Assembly (NCBI GenBank): GCA_016704325.1
Contig: JADJAG010000005.1
Span: 124,001-188,000, forward strand
Origin: Chitinophagaceae bacterium
GTDB lineage: Bacteria > Bacteroidota > Bacteroidia > Chitinophagales > UBA10324
Direction of reading: 5' to 3'
DNA length: 64,000 nt
Part shown: piece after piece, positions 49,201-57,443 of the stretch
How the letters are laid out: the number at the start of each line of letters is the position of its first letter
Position numbering within the stretch: position 1 is the stretch's first letter
Notes under the pieces: model-generated
Databases searched by the model: none
Seen by the model: only the letters and a program-made list of their open reading frames with translations
Told to the model about the DNA's origin: nothing
Translations under genes and position numbers: made by a program

Positions 49201-49857
49201 GATGAAGAAACCGAGCAGCCGTTGATGTATAATACCGGACTCAACAAAAGCCATATTCCTTACCAGAAAGGAGCACTGGTGTTATTTGCTATGAGTGAGT
49301 ATCTTGGAGAAGATAAGCTGAATGAAGCACTGAAGTTGTATTTGGAGAAAGTGAAATTTCAACATGCTCCTTATACCAATTCAATTGAGATCGTAAATGC
49401 TATCGATAGTGCTACACCGGACTCGTTGAAATATCTGATCAACGATTTCTTCAAAACGGTTACATTATATGATAATAGTATTCGCTCAGCCAACTCCACT
49501 GCCCTGGAAGATGGTAAATTCGCGGTAGAGATAGATTTTTTGATCGCTAAATACAACACAACAAGAGCTGGAAAAAGAAATTATCAGGATACTTCATGTC
49601 AATCGTTGAACTATAAATCACAAGACATGGAGAAGCCTTTTTACTCACTACCTTTGGCTGACTACATAGAAATCGGTGTCTTGGTGGAAGGAGCAGCAAA
49701 TGAAAGGGAAGGTAATTACACGGTGAAGCGGTTTAAGATCAATAAGATGCTTAATAACGCAACGATCATCACAGAAGGTAAACCGTTGGAAGTTTTCATC
49801 GACCCATACCTGAAGCTGATTGATGTAAATCCGGCAGACAACAGTCAAAAACTTTAA
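46252..49857 (+). CDS. ABC permease fused to an M1-type aminopeptidase domain
   Basis: A 1201-residue fusion. Residues about 1-600 carry some twelve to fourteen membrane helices, with two ABC-2-type permease blocks (MFITIYWFEIRYWLRNPSV and later LSAFDFKYIIQSRSFMIV). After about residue 640 the protein is extracytoplasmic and resembles the M1 peptidase fold. It has the zinc motif HETAH at 922-926 and a third ligand Glu about 20 residues on (VTESMAEYVS), the spacing seen in other permease-M1 fusions. It pairs with the ABC ATPase upstream and a LytS/LytTR pair downstream. The substrate is unknown; peptide processing is inferred. Confidence 0.85.
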   Translation: MFITIYWFEIRYWLRNPSVYIYSIILLLMATVIMAASGGIFGEGSSSGNIANTPMSLYSLTAFFTKFLLLLIPSVIGNAVYRDYKHEVHPVLYSYPIGKRAYLFGKFLSAYTVVCLIASMVGIGLFIGTQLPGVDSKLILSFDFSVYLHLYFVYLFPNLLFFGVVVFTIVIVSRNSYAGFISIVVLLIAREILTRIIGSTADGNFMYMLEPLGESATDFYLQGLTNSEQQQMSLPFGRTILLNRLCWIAITLTLWGMMVRSFSFSQHGIIFWSMSRKSERNTRNNFGSLAKIKLAEVALRFDFFQQLITAWRLSAFDFKYIIQSRSFMIVLAVGILFTLLLLLQMNPQYETHIRPLTWVMLAFPVFFFSLFINLMTFLYAGVLVHRSKIAGMHQLADATAVSNWVLTFSKFLALIKMQVLLLAIIMVAGIVVQAYNSYYRFEIGHYLFDLYGIHFAGFLIWAFAALFIQTIFTNPFLGLFMLILFSFGMNELPQLGIEKAVFRFNQNPEPDFFLKYSDLSGYGFSLIPYFLYKAYWLLLGMVLFFGSVLLWQRGLMESFRERWDVFKFRFTGSIAFAIVVLSVLFLLMGWKIYCEERRSVTMLSDREERKITEEADIRYKQYILFTQPRIEKVKVNMDIFPASLSFSASGIYSIRNNSNKSIDTLLVNYALNVTTQYKLNRPFQIVSRDTVAHFDILRLPASLSPGDSMELIFEVCNIPNTLLHKNSIVEKDGTFITSAIFPGLGYRPAHSNFDPADSAALNNHYRSIDADRLDFEAIVSTADDQLAITTGILKREWKHRGRNYFHYKSEGKVTNDFSFNSGCYEIERDNWRGIDLEIYYHKSHTYNLNHMMAGMKASLAYNEKYFSPYQHSILRIVEYSRTKGDYAQSFAGTMPFSEVGFITDVIDSGKTGLNLPFLGAAHETAHQWWGMQVTPADVLGSRMVTESMAEYVSLKVLEHKYGKIRAQQFLKKALEIYLSRRMTDEETEQPLMYNTGLNKSHIPYQKGALVLFAMSEYLGEDKLNEALKLYLEKVKFQHAPYTNSIEIVNAIDSATPDSLKYLINDFFKTVTLYDNSIRSANSTALEDGKFAVEIDFLIAKYNTTRAGKRNYQDTSCQSLNYKSQDMEKPFYSLPLADYIEIGVLVEGAANEREGNYTVKRFKINKMLNNATIITEGKPLEVFIDPYLKLIDVNPADNSQKL

Positions 49858-49859
49858 GG

Positions 49860-50900
49860 ATGCAGCGTGGCGGACAATTTATTATGAAGGAATGGATGGT
49901 AATGAGTTTATTCTGGGCATTCTACTTTTTTATGGCAGTATTTGGGCGCGGAACGTACTGGACTGAAATGGGTACCATTAATCTTATCATGATCGTTGTT
50001 TCATTTCCGGCTACTTTTTATGTTAATGCCTATGGCCTGATGCCGGCATTACTTAAAAAGAAGCGATGGATAGTCTATGTATTGACACTGATTTTATTCT
50101 TGATTTTTCTCGAGTCTGTCAGAGTTTTGATGTACGGCTTTGATGCGCAATCTTTGAATGCGGATGGAACACAACAGGCAGCCGCTTCATTCTTTGGCAG
50201 ACAAAATATTTTTCCATCTTTCTTCCTGGGATTTATTTGTTCAATGGGATATGTTACCATGCGTGACTGGTTGCTAAATATTGGAATCATTGAAAGATTG
50301 AAATCTGAGAAGATGACTGCAGAGCTGGCTTTCCTAAAATCGCAGGTTGATCCACACTTCTTATTTAATACGCTTAACAACCTGTATGCCATGGCCCTGG
50401 AAGAGAAGGGTTTTAAGACAGCTGATGGCATTGCACAACTGGGAGGCTTAATGCGTTATAACCTGCATGATGCACAGGAAGAATTTATCAGTATCGGTAA
50501 GGAGATTGAATACATTGAGAAGTATATTGCTTTGCAACAGTTAAGGACCAATAGTAATAACGTGATCAAAGTGACTATTCAAAAAAATGATCCTTCCGGT
50601 TACGCGTGTAAAATAGCACCCATGTTGCTGATACCTTTCATTGAGAATGCATGTAAGTATGGTATTAGTCCTTCCGAAGAAACATTGGTTATTATTCAAT
50701 TGAGAGTTGAGATTAAGCGCCTGTTATTGACAACGGAGAATACGATTGTAGCAGGCATGAAAATTATGAAAGGCAAGGGTATTGGACTTCAAAACGTAAA
50801 AAGCCGGCTTGAACGATTGTATCCCGGCAAGCATTCACTTGAAATAGCTGAACGCAAGGGAGTGTTTATTGCTAAACTGGAAATAAATTTAGCATCATGA
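49860..50900 (+). CDS. LytS-type sensor histidine kinase
   Basis: A 346-residue membrane kinase of the His_kinase (PF06580) group. About four membrane helices cover residues 12-140. The phospho-acceptor region QVDPHFLFNTLNNLY gives His166. The ATP-binding domain has PFIENACKYGIS (N box) and KGIGLQNVKSRLERLYPG (G box). It starts 2 bases after the permease-M1 stop and overlaps the response-regulator gene by 4 bases. It probably senses a signal at the membrane linked to the transporter and phosphorylates its partner. Confidence 0.93.
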   Translation: MQRGGQFIMKEWMVMSLFWAFYFFMAVFGRGTYWTEMGTINLIMIVVSFPATFYVNAYGLMPALLKKKRWIVYVLTLILFLIFLESVRVLMYGFDAQSLNADGTQQAAASFFGRQNIFPSFFLGFICSMGYVTMRDWLLNIGIIERLKSEKMTAELAFLKSQVDPHFLFNTLNNLYAMALEEKGFKTADGIAQLGGLMRYNLHDAQEEFISIGKEIEYIEKYIALQQLRTNSNNVIKVTIQKNDPSGYACKIAPMLLIPFIENACKYGISPSEETLVIIQLRVEIKRLLLTTENTIVAGMKIMKGKGIGLQNVKSRLERLYPGKHSLEIAERKGVFIAKLEINLAS

Positions 50901-51586
50901 TTAAATGTATTGCTGTAGACGATGAACCCATGGCACTTGAGGTGATCAGGAATCACATCTCAAGAGTAGATTTCCTTTCATTGGAAGAAACTTTTACCGA
51001 CCCTTATAAGGCCATCTCCTATGTGAATGATCATGAAGTTGACCTTGTGTTCCTGGATATCAGCATGCCCGGCATTAACGGTATGCAACTTTCAACCTGT
51101 TTTACTAGACAACCTTACCTCATTTTTACTACAGCACACAGCGAGTATGCATTGGCAAGTTATGAATTAAAAGCAATCGATTATTTATTGAAGCCATTTG
51201 ATTTTCCACGTTTCCTGGCTGCTGCAAATAAAGTAAAGGAAAGGATGAGTGAAACGGTAAAGTCAGCCGCCGAGTTCTTTTTTGTGAATACAGGAAATCA
51301 AAGGCAGCGGATTTTTTACAAAGAAATTACACATATTAAAGGAGATGGAAATTATGTTACCTACTATACTGCTAAAGGTAAAATACTTGTAAGGGCATCC
51401 ATGTCGGAAACAGCAGTACAATTACCGGCATCTATGTTCGTACAAATCCACCGTTCAACCATTGTAGCCCTTCAATGGATCGAGAAAATTGAGGACCAGC
51501 ATGTTTACATTGAAAAAGAGAGGTTGCCGGTTAGCGCTACCTACCGTGACAAGTTTATGGATGTTGTAAATTCATTGCAGAAATAG
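50897..51586 (+). CDS. LytTR family response regulator
   Basis: A 229-residue two-domain regulator. The receiver (1-120) has the acidic pair DDE (8-10), the phospho-acceptor Asp54 in LVFLDISMPG, and Lys in YLLKPFDF. The C-terminal LytTR DNA-binding domain (about 130-229) reads EITHIKGDGNYVTYYT ... MFVQIHRSTIVAL. It is the partner of the kinase it overlaps. Likely targets include this transporter unit (inference). Confidence 0.95.
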   Translation: MIKCIAVDDEPMALEVIRNHISRVDFLSLEETFTDPYKAISYVNDHEVDLVFLDISMPGINGMQLSTCFTRQPYLIFTTAHSEYALASYELKAIDYLLKPFDFPRFLAAANKVKERMSETVKSAAEFFFVNTGNQRQRIFYKEITHIKGDGNYVTYYTAKGKILVRASMSETAVQLPASMFVQIHRSTIVALQWIEKIEDQHVYIEKERLPVSATYRDKFMDVVNSLQK

Positions 51587-51647
51587 TAAGAAGCTTAGCA
51601 CAAAATGGTATAGACTTCCATCTTATATTCCGAAGTGAAGGTCAATT

Positions 51648-52118
51648 TCAATTTACATATTTCTTCAGTTCCTCAAAAAACAATTCAAAGTCGCCGGTTT
51701 CACGATGCAGAATAAGATTGCTTTTGGTATCGCTGAAAACCAGCGTGAAATATTCATTGTCTTCAAAATCGCTGAAATGGAATTCCTTAACATCATTCCA
51801 TAAAAATGTTTTGGCAACATTTGTATGTTCTTTTTTAGCATTGATGCATTGCAGGTGCAGGCCGGAATCGGTGATAGTAAATTGGTAAGTTTTTGCAAGA
51901 GAGTGGTAAACTACCAATCCAATAAATACCGATGGCAGAAAAAGAAAGAAGATCCAGGGAACAATGAGAATGACTGACTGTTGCACGAGCAGGTTCCAGT
52001 CGAGCAAAACAGGTTGAAGCGCCTGGATGAGTATTGCATTCAATATCACAATTACCAATAGTGCCAATGCAAACCATTGATACGATTTAGGTTTATGTGC
52101 TCGAAATTCAAAGGACAT
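51648..52118 (-). CDS. two-TM protein with PH-like C-terminal domain
   Basis: A 156-residue protein with two hydrophobic helices (about 15-36 and 45-70), then a beta-rich domain (YQFTITDSGLHLQCINAKKEHTNVAKTFLWNDVKEFHF). That pattern resembles YcxB/bacterial PH-like membrane proteins. I recognise no catalytic residue. It lies alone on the minus strand between the regulator and a lipoprotein gene. Confidence 0.6.
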   Translation of the reverse strand: MSFEFRAHKPKSYQWFALALLVIVILNAILIQALQPVLLDWNLLVQQSVILIVPWIFFLFLPSVFIGLVVYHSLAKTYQFTITDSGLHLQCINAKKEHTNVAKTFLWNDVKEFHFSDFEDNEYFTLVFSDTKSNLILHRETGDFELFFEELKKYVN

Positions 52119-52155
52119 AGAACAATGTACCGATGATTGGCGGAAGAAAAAAATA

Positions 52156-52536
52156 TTATTGAACAGGCTGTATCATTACCGACGTGTCACCCGTGGCCCG
52201 TGCAGAATCAATAATGTGTTGTATTTTCCGGTAGGTACTGCTGATATCGGTATCAATGGCATTCACTGTATCATTTACGATTACGATCAGTTGATTTTCG
52301 CCATAATACCATTCTTCCGTTTTTGTCTGCAAACCGGTTTCATCAGTTACAGTTCCAACGAAAATTTTCTTATCAGGAATTCCTGCTGTTTCCAGGACCT
52401 CGATATAATTCATACCGATTTTAACTTTTGACAAGGAAGATGGAGCAGATCCGGATTTATTGCCGGTGTTATTACAGGAAAAACAAAACAGTGTCATTGC
52501 AACGGAGAAGAAGATGATTCTGATAGAACAATTCAT
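52156..52536 (-). CDS. lipoprotein, possibly SmpA/BamE-like
   Basis: A 126-residue protein with a lipoprotein signal ending LFCFSC; the Cys at about 21 should be lipidated. The mature part has KVKIGMNYIEVLETAGIPDK, which resembles the start of SmpA/BamE-fold proteins (IGMT-x-V-x-x-G-x-P), then a TEEWYYGENQLIVIVN strand. Probably periplasmic, anchored in the outer or inner membrane. The fold call is tentative. Confidence 0.6.
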   Translation of the reverse strand: MNCSIRIIFFSVAMTLFCFSCNNTGNKSGSAPSSLSKVKIGMNYIEVLETAGIPDKKIFVGTVTDETGLQTKTEEWYYGENQLIVIVNDTVNAIDTDISSTYRKIQHIIDSARATGDTSVMIQPVQ

Positions 52537-52569
52537 AAAAGCTCATTCACATTCATGTAAACTAATTTT

Positions 52570-53583
52570 TCAGAAACGCGGACAAGGCACATCAATAGAA
52601 TTTCCCCTTTGTTTTCTATACCAACCTGTATACACAATAGAAAGCTCAAACGCGCCTTTGCCACCGGATGCTGCCTTTAAAGAAGAGGTGTTGACATCAT
52701 AGTTCAGCACTGCACGCCATCTTTCAAACTGATAGCCGATAGTGGGTATCACTGCATCACCAAACCTGGCAAACAGGCCGGCAAACAATTGATTGGAAGA
52801 AGCAGTATTGAGTGCATAACTCAACATTCCACCTGCCAGGAACTCATGTGCTTTCTTCTGCGACATGTAGATCATACTGGGATAGATATAGACCTGGTCA
52901 GATAGGCGGATACTTGCTCCGGCATTTAATGCAGGACGTATACCTAACCGGTTTTCTGTATTGCCATAAAATGAATCGCTGGGTCTGAACACATGGAATA
53001 CAGCTATACCGGCATATAAACCAATATTGTCTGAACCGCTGTAAGAATAAGAGATGCCGGCATTCACATCGGTGTATCCGGTTTGCTGCGCTTCATAATT
53101 TTCTCCACTGGGTAAGCCCAGGTCGAAGCCTGCATCAGCCCACTGATTGTCGAAATAAAATTTAGAGAAGTCAACAGATTTCTGAACAAAACCTGCCTGC
53201 AAGCCAAAAGACAGGTAATTGGTTTTCTCTTCGTCAAAGGCAATATGATAAGATGCCGATGCCATGATTTTTGTAACGGACAGGTCGCCATCACCTGCAC
53301 GGTCAGAGATCATATATAGTCCGGTGGAAAAGTAGTTGCGGTGAATGAAATTTTTATTGAAAGACATATCACCATAAAAATCAAATGACTTGTAAGGAAC
53401 CGTAACGCTGCCCCATTGTTGCCTGTAGTTAAGACCGGCGCGATAATCTCCAACGAAACTGCCGGTATAAGATGGATTGATTGTTAATGGTGTAGAAAAG
53501 TACTGGGAGAAATGAATATCCTGAGCCTGCAGTTGGCCAACTGCGGCATGCATGAATAAGAGTATGACAACAACCCGCATCAT
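52570..53583 (-). CDS. PorP/SprF family T9SS membrane protein
   Basis: A 337-residue outer-membrane protein. Signal peptide about 1-20 (ending GQLQAQ). The mature start DIHFSQYFSTPLTINPSYTGSF is the PorP/SprF hallmark, followed by transmembrane strands rich in aromatic residues (AGLNYRQQWGSV, YLSFGLQAGF, VNAGISYSYSG). Members serve the T9SS and gliding machine, and in many genomes single copies pair with a secreted partner. It lies next to a giant PKD protein with a type B sorting domain, and such pairings are typical (known for SprF-SprB). Confidence 0.9.
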   Translation of the reverse strand: MMRVVVILLFMHAAVGQLQAQDIHFSQYFSTPLTINPSYTGSFVGDYRAGLNYRQQWGSVTVPYKSFDFYGDMSFNKNFIHRNYFSTGLYMISDRAGDGDLSVTKIMASASYHIAFDEEKTNYLSFGLQAGFVQKSVDFSKFYFDNQWADAGFDLGLPSGENYEAQQTGYTDVNAGISYSYSGSDNIGLYAGIAVFHVFRPSDSFYGNTENRLGIRPALNAGASIRLSDQVYIYPSMIYMSQKKAHEFLAGGMLSYALNTASSNQLFAGLFARFGDAVIPTIGYQFERWRAVLNYDVNTSSLKAASGGKGAFELSIVYTGWYRKQRGNSIDVPCPRF

Positions 53584-53679
53584 GCCGGTTGGTTTGTATT
53601 TATTCCTGGATTCATTTAAAACGTTGCTTAAAAATGATCATATCTAAGTTGCCACTAATTTTATAAATCATTGAATCTT

Positions 53680-56600
53680 CTATTTCAAAAGCGTGACATT
53701 TCCACTTCTTTGACTTACAGTACCGTTGCTGAATGTCGCAGTCAGCATCCATACATACACTTCCATTTCCTGTTGCACTCCTTTATAATAGCCATCCCAG
53801 CCATTGTTGATATTGTTTGTTTCATAAACTAATTCTCCCCAGCGATTGAAAACCTTAAATCCTAAGGTTTTGATATCCTGTCCTCTTACATACAGAATAT
53901 CATTTTGCCCGTCGCCATTTGGAGAGAATGCATTGGGAACATCTACAACAGGCAATAACCGGACTGTGATATACGTACACGCCTGATCCGGACAACCACC
54001 TTCATTGTTTGCGGTAAGGCAAGCCAGGTAATCACCACTCAATAAATAAGTATGCTTGGGATTCACTTCTTCACTGGTACCACCATCTCCAAAACTCCAG
54101 GAATAATATAGTGCACCGGTTGACTGATTAAGAAATTGTACTTCTGAAACATAGTCTTGTATCACGGTCGGATCTGCTGTGAAAGCGGCAACAGGCGGAT
54201 AAGGTAATACCGTGACTGTGAAGAAAGCAGTATCAAAAACATTGCAGGCAGCAGGGTCACCAATGATCATCATTCCTTCATAAATTCCAGGTATGGAATA
54301 GACATGTGTCGGGCTTGGATCAGTCGAAGTTTGTCCGTCACCAAAATCCCAGAAGAAGGTAATACCTCCATATCCGGTATTGGAAAAATTAGCGGTGTAA
54401 GGCGGACACCCAAAGAAATCGTCGCTGCTGATCTCCGCAATAAGCACATGGGTAAAATCGATTACCTGCTCAATCGTATCAAACTGATTGCACGACAGTG
54501 GATCGCTCACAATGAGGTATACCGTATACAATCCGGGCACCGTATAAGTATGACTAACGTTTAGCCCGGATGCTGTGGTGCCATCACCGAAATCCCAGGA
54601 AAAAGAGGTAACGGTACCGCTTGATACAGCCGCAAAATCTACTTTCAGTGAATCGCAGTAATCTGTAATGGTAGTTGTATAACTGGCATTTACGGTGGTA
54701 TTGTAAACCACCACCGTAGTATAAGCCGTGTCAATCGGTACACAGGCAGTAGGATCGGTAGCAATGAGCATCACCACGAAGGTTCCTGTATCGGTGAATA
54801 CATGGGTAGGTGTATTTTCTGTTGAGGTGGCGCCATCTCCAAAATCCCAGAAATACTGTGTGGCGTTTACACTGCTGTTGCTGAAACTTACATTCAGCGG
54901 CACACAACCTGTGGCCGTTGGAAAAGCTGCAAGGTCTGCCGTAACTACAAACAAGTTGATCTCCATTTTGAATCCAAGCTGATTGCAGTTAAAACTTCCA
55001 TTCACTTCACTTAATGCTCCTTGTGTAGTAGGTGTAAGAGAAGTGCCTCCGCACCCTGCACATACGGCCTGGTATACATAGCCATTCTTATCGAATCTGC
55101 TCGTGCCACCATCTACATGTTCTGTTCCCAGATCAGAACCCGGAGCGCTGTAGCCACCAAAGTAGGTGGCATACATTAATTGCGTCATATCCTTTTTGAA
55201 AACTGCCAGGTAAAAATCATTGCCATCGGTTGTTGTCTGCAAGGCGCCTGAGGTAATCGGCATGTTTAGCATGTTCATGGTAAACTGTGGCCAACCGGTA
55301 AAAACGGTGCCGCCCCATCCGGATACGTAAATATTTTCACAGGTATCTACCAGGAATGCAGTAGGGGAAATGTTAGGACTGCCATTGCCATTGCCAAATA
55401 CCGTAGAATAGATGGTGGTAGAAAGGGTAGGGTCGAGTTTATGAATGAACTGTCCGCTATTGGCATTGCTGTAAACACCGCCAGTTACCGGGTAATTGCC
55501 GGCAGTCTGTCCGAAAAAATAAGCGTTGGCCAAATCATCCAGCTTAATAAAATAGACCTGGTCCGCTTCACCCGTTCCAATAAAAGATGATTGTAAAAGA
55601 GCAGTGCCGGTGGTATTGATATGCGCAACAAATCCATCTGATTCACCTCCCTGGAAATTACTGTGCAATGCCCCTGATGTAGCGGGAAAGTTGCTGCTCA
55701 TGGTTCCTCCGCAGGTGTATACTTCATTATTAAAAATATCCAGTGAATAACAGGCATCTTCATCCGATCCTCCAATGAAAGAAGAAAAAAGCAGTGTGGA
55801 AAGCGAACTGTTAAATTTGAAGACACAGCCATCTTGCGCGCCACCTATGCTGCCTTGAAAAGCATTTGAAGTGGTAGGGAAATTGGCGGATTTTGTACAG
55901 GTGGCAACATATACATTATTGCTTGCATCGGCGATAATCTCTCCCCGGGCATCATCGCCATAATTGGCTTTCAATTTCCCCTGTACCGGTTCCGACACAC
56001 TAAAATTAACGCCATCATCACTGCTGCCTCCCAAATACGTAGATGCCAGTAAGGCATTACCGGCGGCATTAATTTTTGACACTACAATATCAGCACCGCC
56101 ATTGGATACAGGATCATAGGCACCTGTTACAATGGGGAAGTTATTAGAGTATGTTCTTCCATAGATCAGTAAGTCACCATTGTTATCGACAAATAAGCTA
56201 TGTGGTGTTTCATTGTGGCTGCCGCCAAGGTAGGTAGACCAGATCATGGCATTCCCTGCGCCGGTCAGTTTGGTAATACCCATATCGCAGGCATATTGCT
56301 GGTTAAAGATGTCCTGGCCCCCGGCATAGTTGATCTGCACTGCGCCCGTACTTACAGGGTAACCGGCACTGTGTACCAATCCACCGAGATACATAGAACC
56401 CGCTGCATCATAAGTAGCAGTGAATCCGAAATTATCTGCAGTGCTTCCGGTATAGGTTGAAAAGATCAGTGTGGGATCGATGATGAGTGGTAAAGCGCGG
56501 TCATAATTTTTGTCGATAGAAAAAGTAAGGGTGGTTCCTTTCAAAACAAATTTACAGGATACTTCTTTTTTGTTTCCATTGATCACCTGGTAAGCATAAG

Positions 56601-57222
56601 GTTTTTGTTCTGTAAAGTCACCCACAGAAGTAGCTATCACAAGGTTGCCATTTTGAAGGGATAGTTTATCAGCCCCTTCGTATGCTATTTGTATCTGTTC
56701 GGCATCGGCAAAAGGAGTAACAATGAAATCATATTTCAGGTTAGGGCCAAAGGCATACACATTCATGTCAATCCCTTTATACAATTCATCATAGGTTACC
56801 TGTGCATAATCCTTTACTCCTGTAGCCCATCGTTGCGGATCGTTGCCAAGAAAGTAATTAAAGTGGTAGAGAGAAGGTGATACGGCACTCGTTTGTACGC
56901 TGGGGTTGGCATTCACAAAAATCTCTTTGAAGGCATGGGCGTGAATTACAAAGCTGCCGGTATCGTGAGCATGGTGTACCTTTTTAAGGTCTTCGGGGTT
57001 GAAGAAATAATAGGTAAAAGCATTTTTTTCAAGAAAAAGGTCGCCGGCCCACAATTTTGCATTGTATAGTATCTTTTCGTCCCATTGCTTCTTGTTTTCT
57101 ATAAATCGCAACTGTCCCGAAGGAATGACTGATGGCGGATAATCTACTGCAAGCAAACGCAAGGGTGCTATACATAGCATCCATATTATCCAAGGGGATA
57201 TCTGCGGTGTAAAGAACTTCAT
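53680..57222 (-). CDS. 1180-residue SBBP/PKD surface protein with type B sorting domain
   Basis: Signal peptide about 1-24. Residues about 38-250 resemble DUF7948 (FIENKKQWDEKILYNAKLW ... YKGIDMNVYAFG). About 255-770 hold SBBP repeats (TYLGGSSDDG ... NNVYVATCTKS). Four PKD domains follow (FWDFGDGATSTENTPTHVF, FSWDFGDGTTASGLNVSHTY, FFWDFGDGQTSTDPSPTHVY, YSWSFGDGGTSEEVNPKHTY). The end is a CHU_C type B sorting domain (VPNAFSPNGDGQNDILYVRG ... FNRWGELVYETN). With the PorP/SprF gene 96 bases downstream it forms a probable secreted-adhesin/secretion-partner pair. Confidence 0.9.
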   Translation of the reverse strand: MKFFTPQISPWIIWMLCIAPLRLLAVDYPPSVIPSGQLRFIENKKQWDEKILYNAKLWAGDLFLEKNAFTYYFFNPEDLKKVHHAHDTGSFVIHAHAFKEIFVNANPSVQTSAVSPSLYHFNYFLGNDPQRWATGVKDYAQVTYDELYKGIDMNVYAFGPNLKYDFIVTPFADAEQIQIAYEGADKLSLQNGNLVIATSVGDFTEQKPYAYQVINGNKKEVSCKFVLKGTTLTFSIDKNYDRALPLIIDPTLIFSTYTGSTADNFGFTATYDAAGSMYLGGLVHSAGYPVSTGAVQINYAGGQDIFNQQYACDMGITKLTGAGNAMIWSTYLGGSHNETPHSLFVDNNGDLLIYGRTYSNNFPIVTGAYDPVSNGGADIVVSKINAAGNALLASTYLGGSSDDGVNFSVSEPVQGKLKANYGDDARGEIIADASNNVYVATCTKSANFPTTSNAFQGSIGGAQDGCVFKFNSSLSTLLFSSFIGGSDEDACYSLDIFNNEVYTCGGTMSSNFPATSGALHSNFQGGESDGFVAHINTTGTALLQSSFIGTGEADQVYFIKLDDLANAYFFGQTAGNYPVTGGVYSNANSGQFIHKLDPTLSTTIYSTVFGNGNGSPNISPTAFLVDTCENIYVSGWGGTVFTGWPQFTMNMLNMPITSGALQTTTDGNDFYLAVFKKDMTQLMYATYFGGYSAPGSDLGTEHVDGGTSRFDKNGYVYQAVCAGCGGTSLTPTTQGALSEVNGSFNCNQLGFKMEINLFVVTADLAAFPTATGCVPLNVSFSNSSVNATQYFWDFGDGATSTENTPTHVFTDTGTFVVMLIATDPTACVPIDTAYTTVVVYNTTVNASYTTTITDYCDSLKVDFAAVSSGTVTSFSWDFGDGTTASGLNVSHTYTVPGLYTVYLIVSDPLSCNQFDTIEQVIDFTHVLIAEISSDDFFGCPPYTANFSNTGYGGITFFWDFGDGQTSTDPSPTHVYSIPGIYEGMMIIGDPAACNVFDTAFFTVTVLPYPPVAAFTADPTVIQDYVSEVQFLNQSTGALYYSWSFGDGGTSEEVNPKHTYLLSGDYLACLTANNEGGCPDQACTYITVRLLPVVDVPNAFSPNGDGQNDILYVRGQDIKTLGFKVFNRWGELVYETNNINNGWDGYYKGVQQEMEVYVWMLTATFSNGTVSQRSGNVTLLK

Positions 57223-57443
57223 TGACTAAAATTATAAAGAATAGACCATTTCATGAATTTAAGTGCTGCAAAGGAGCCAAACGATGAAGAGGTGACAATG
57301 TTATGACGTGTGAAACAGGATATTGGCCTTTTTGTAGTCCTTCTATCGAAAGGACTGAGTATGAAATGCTTTATGCATAGAATAAAGGTGGTTGAAACCG
57401 ACGTATATCATGCTTTCTGCTATTTTTGTTTCAAAGGATTTGC

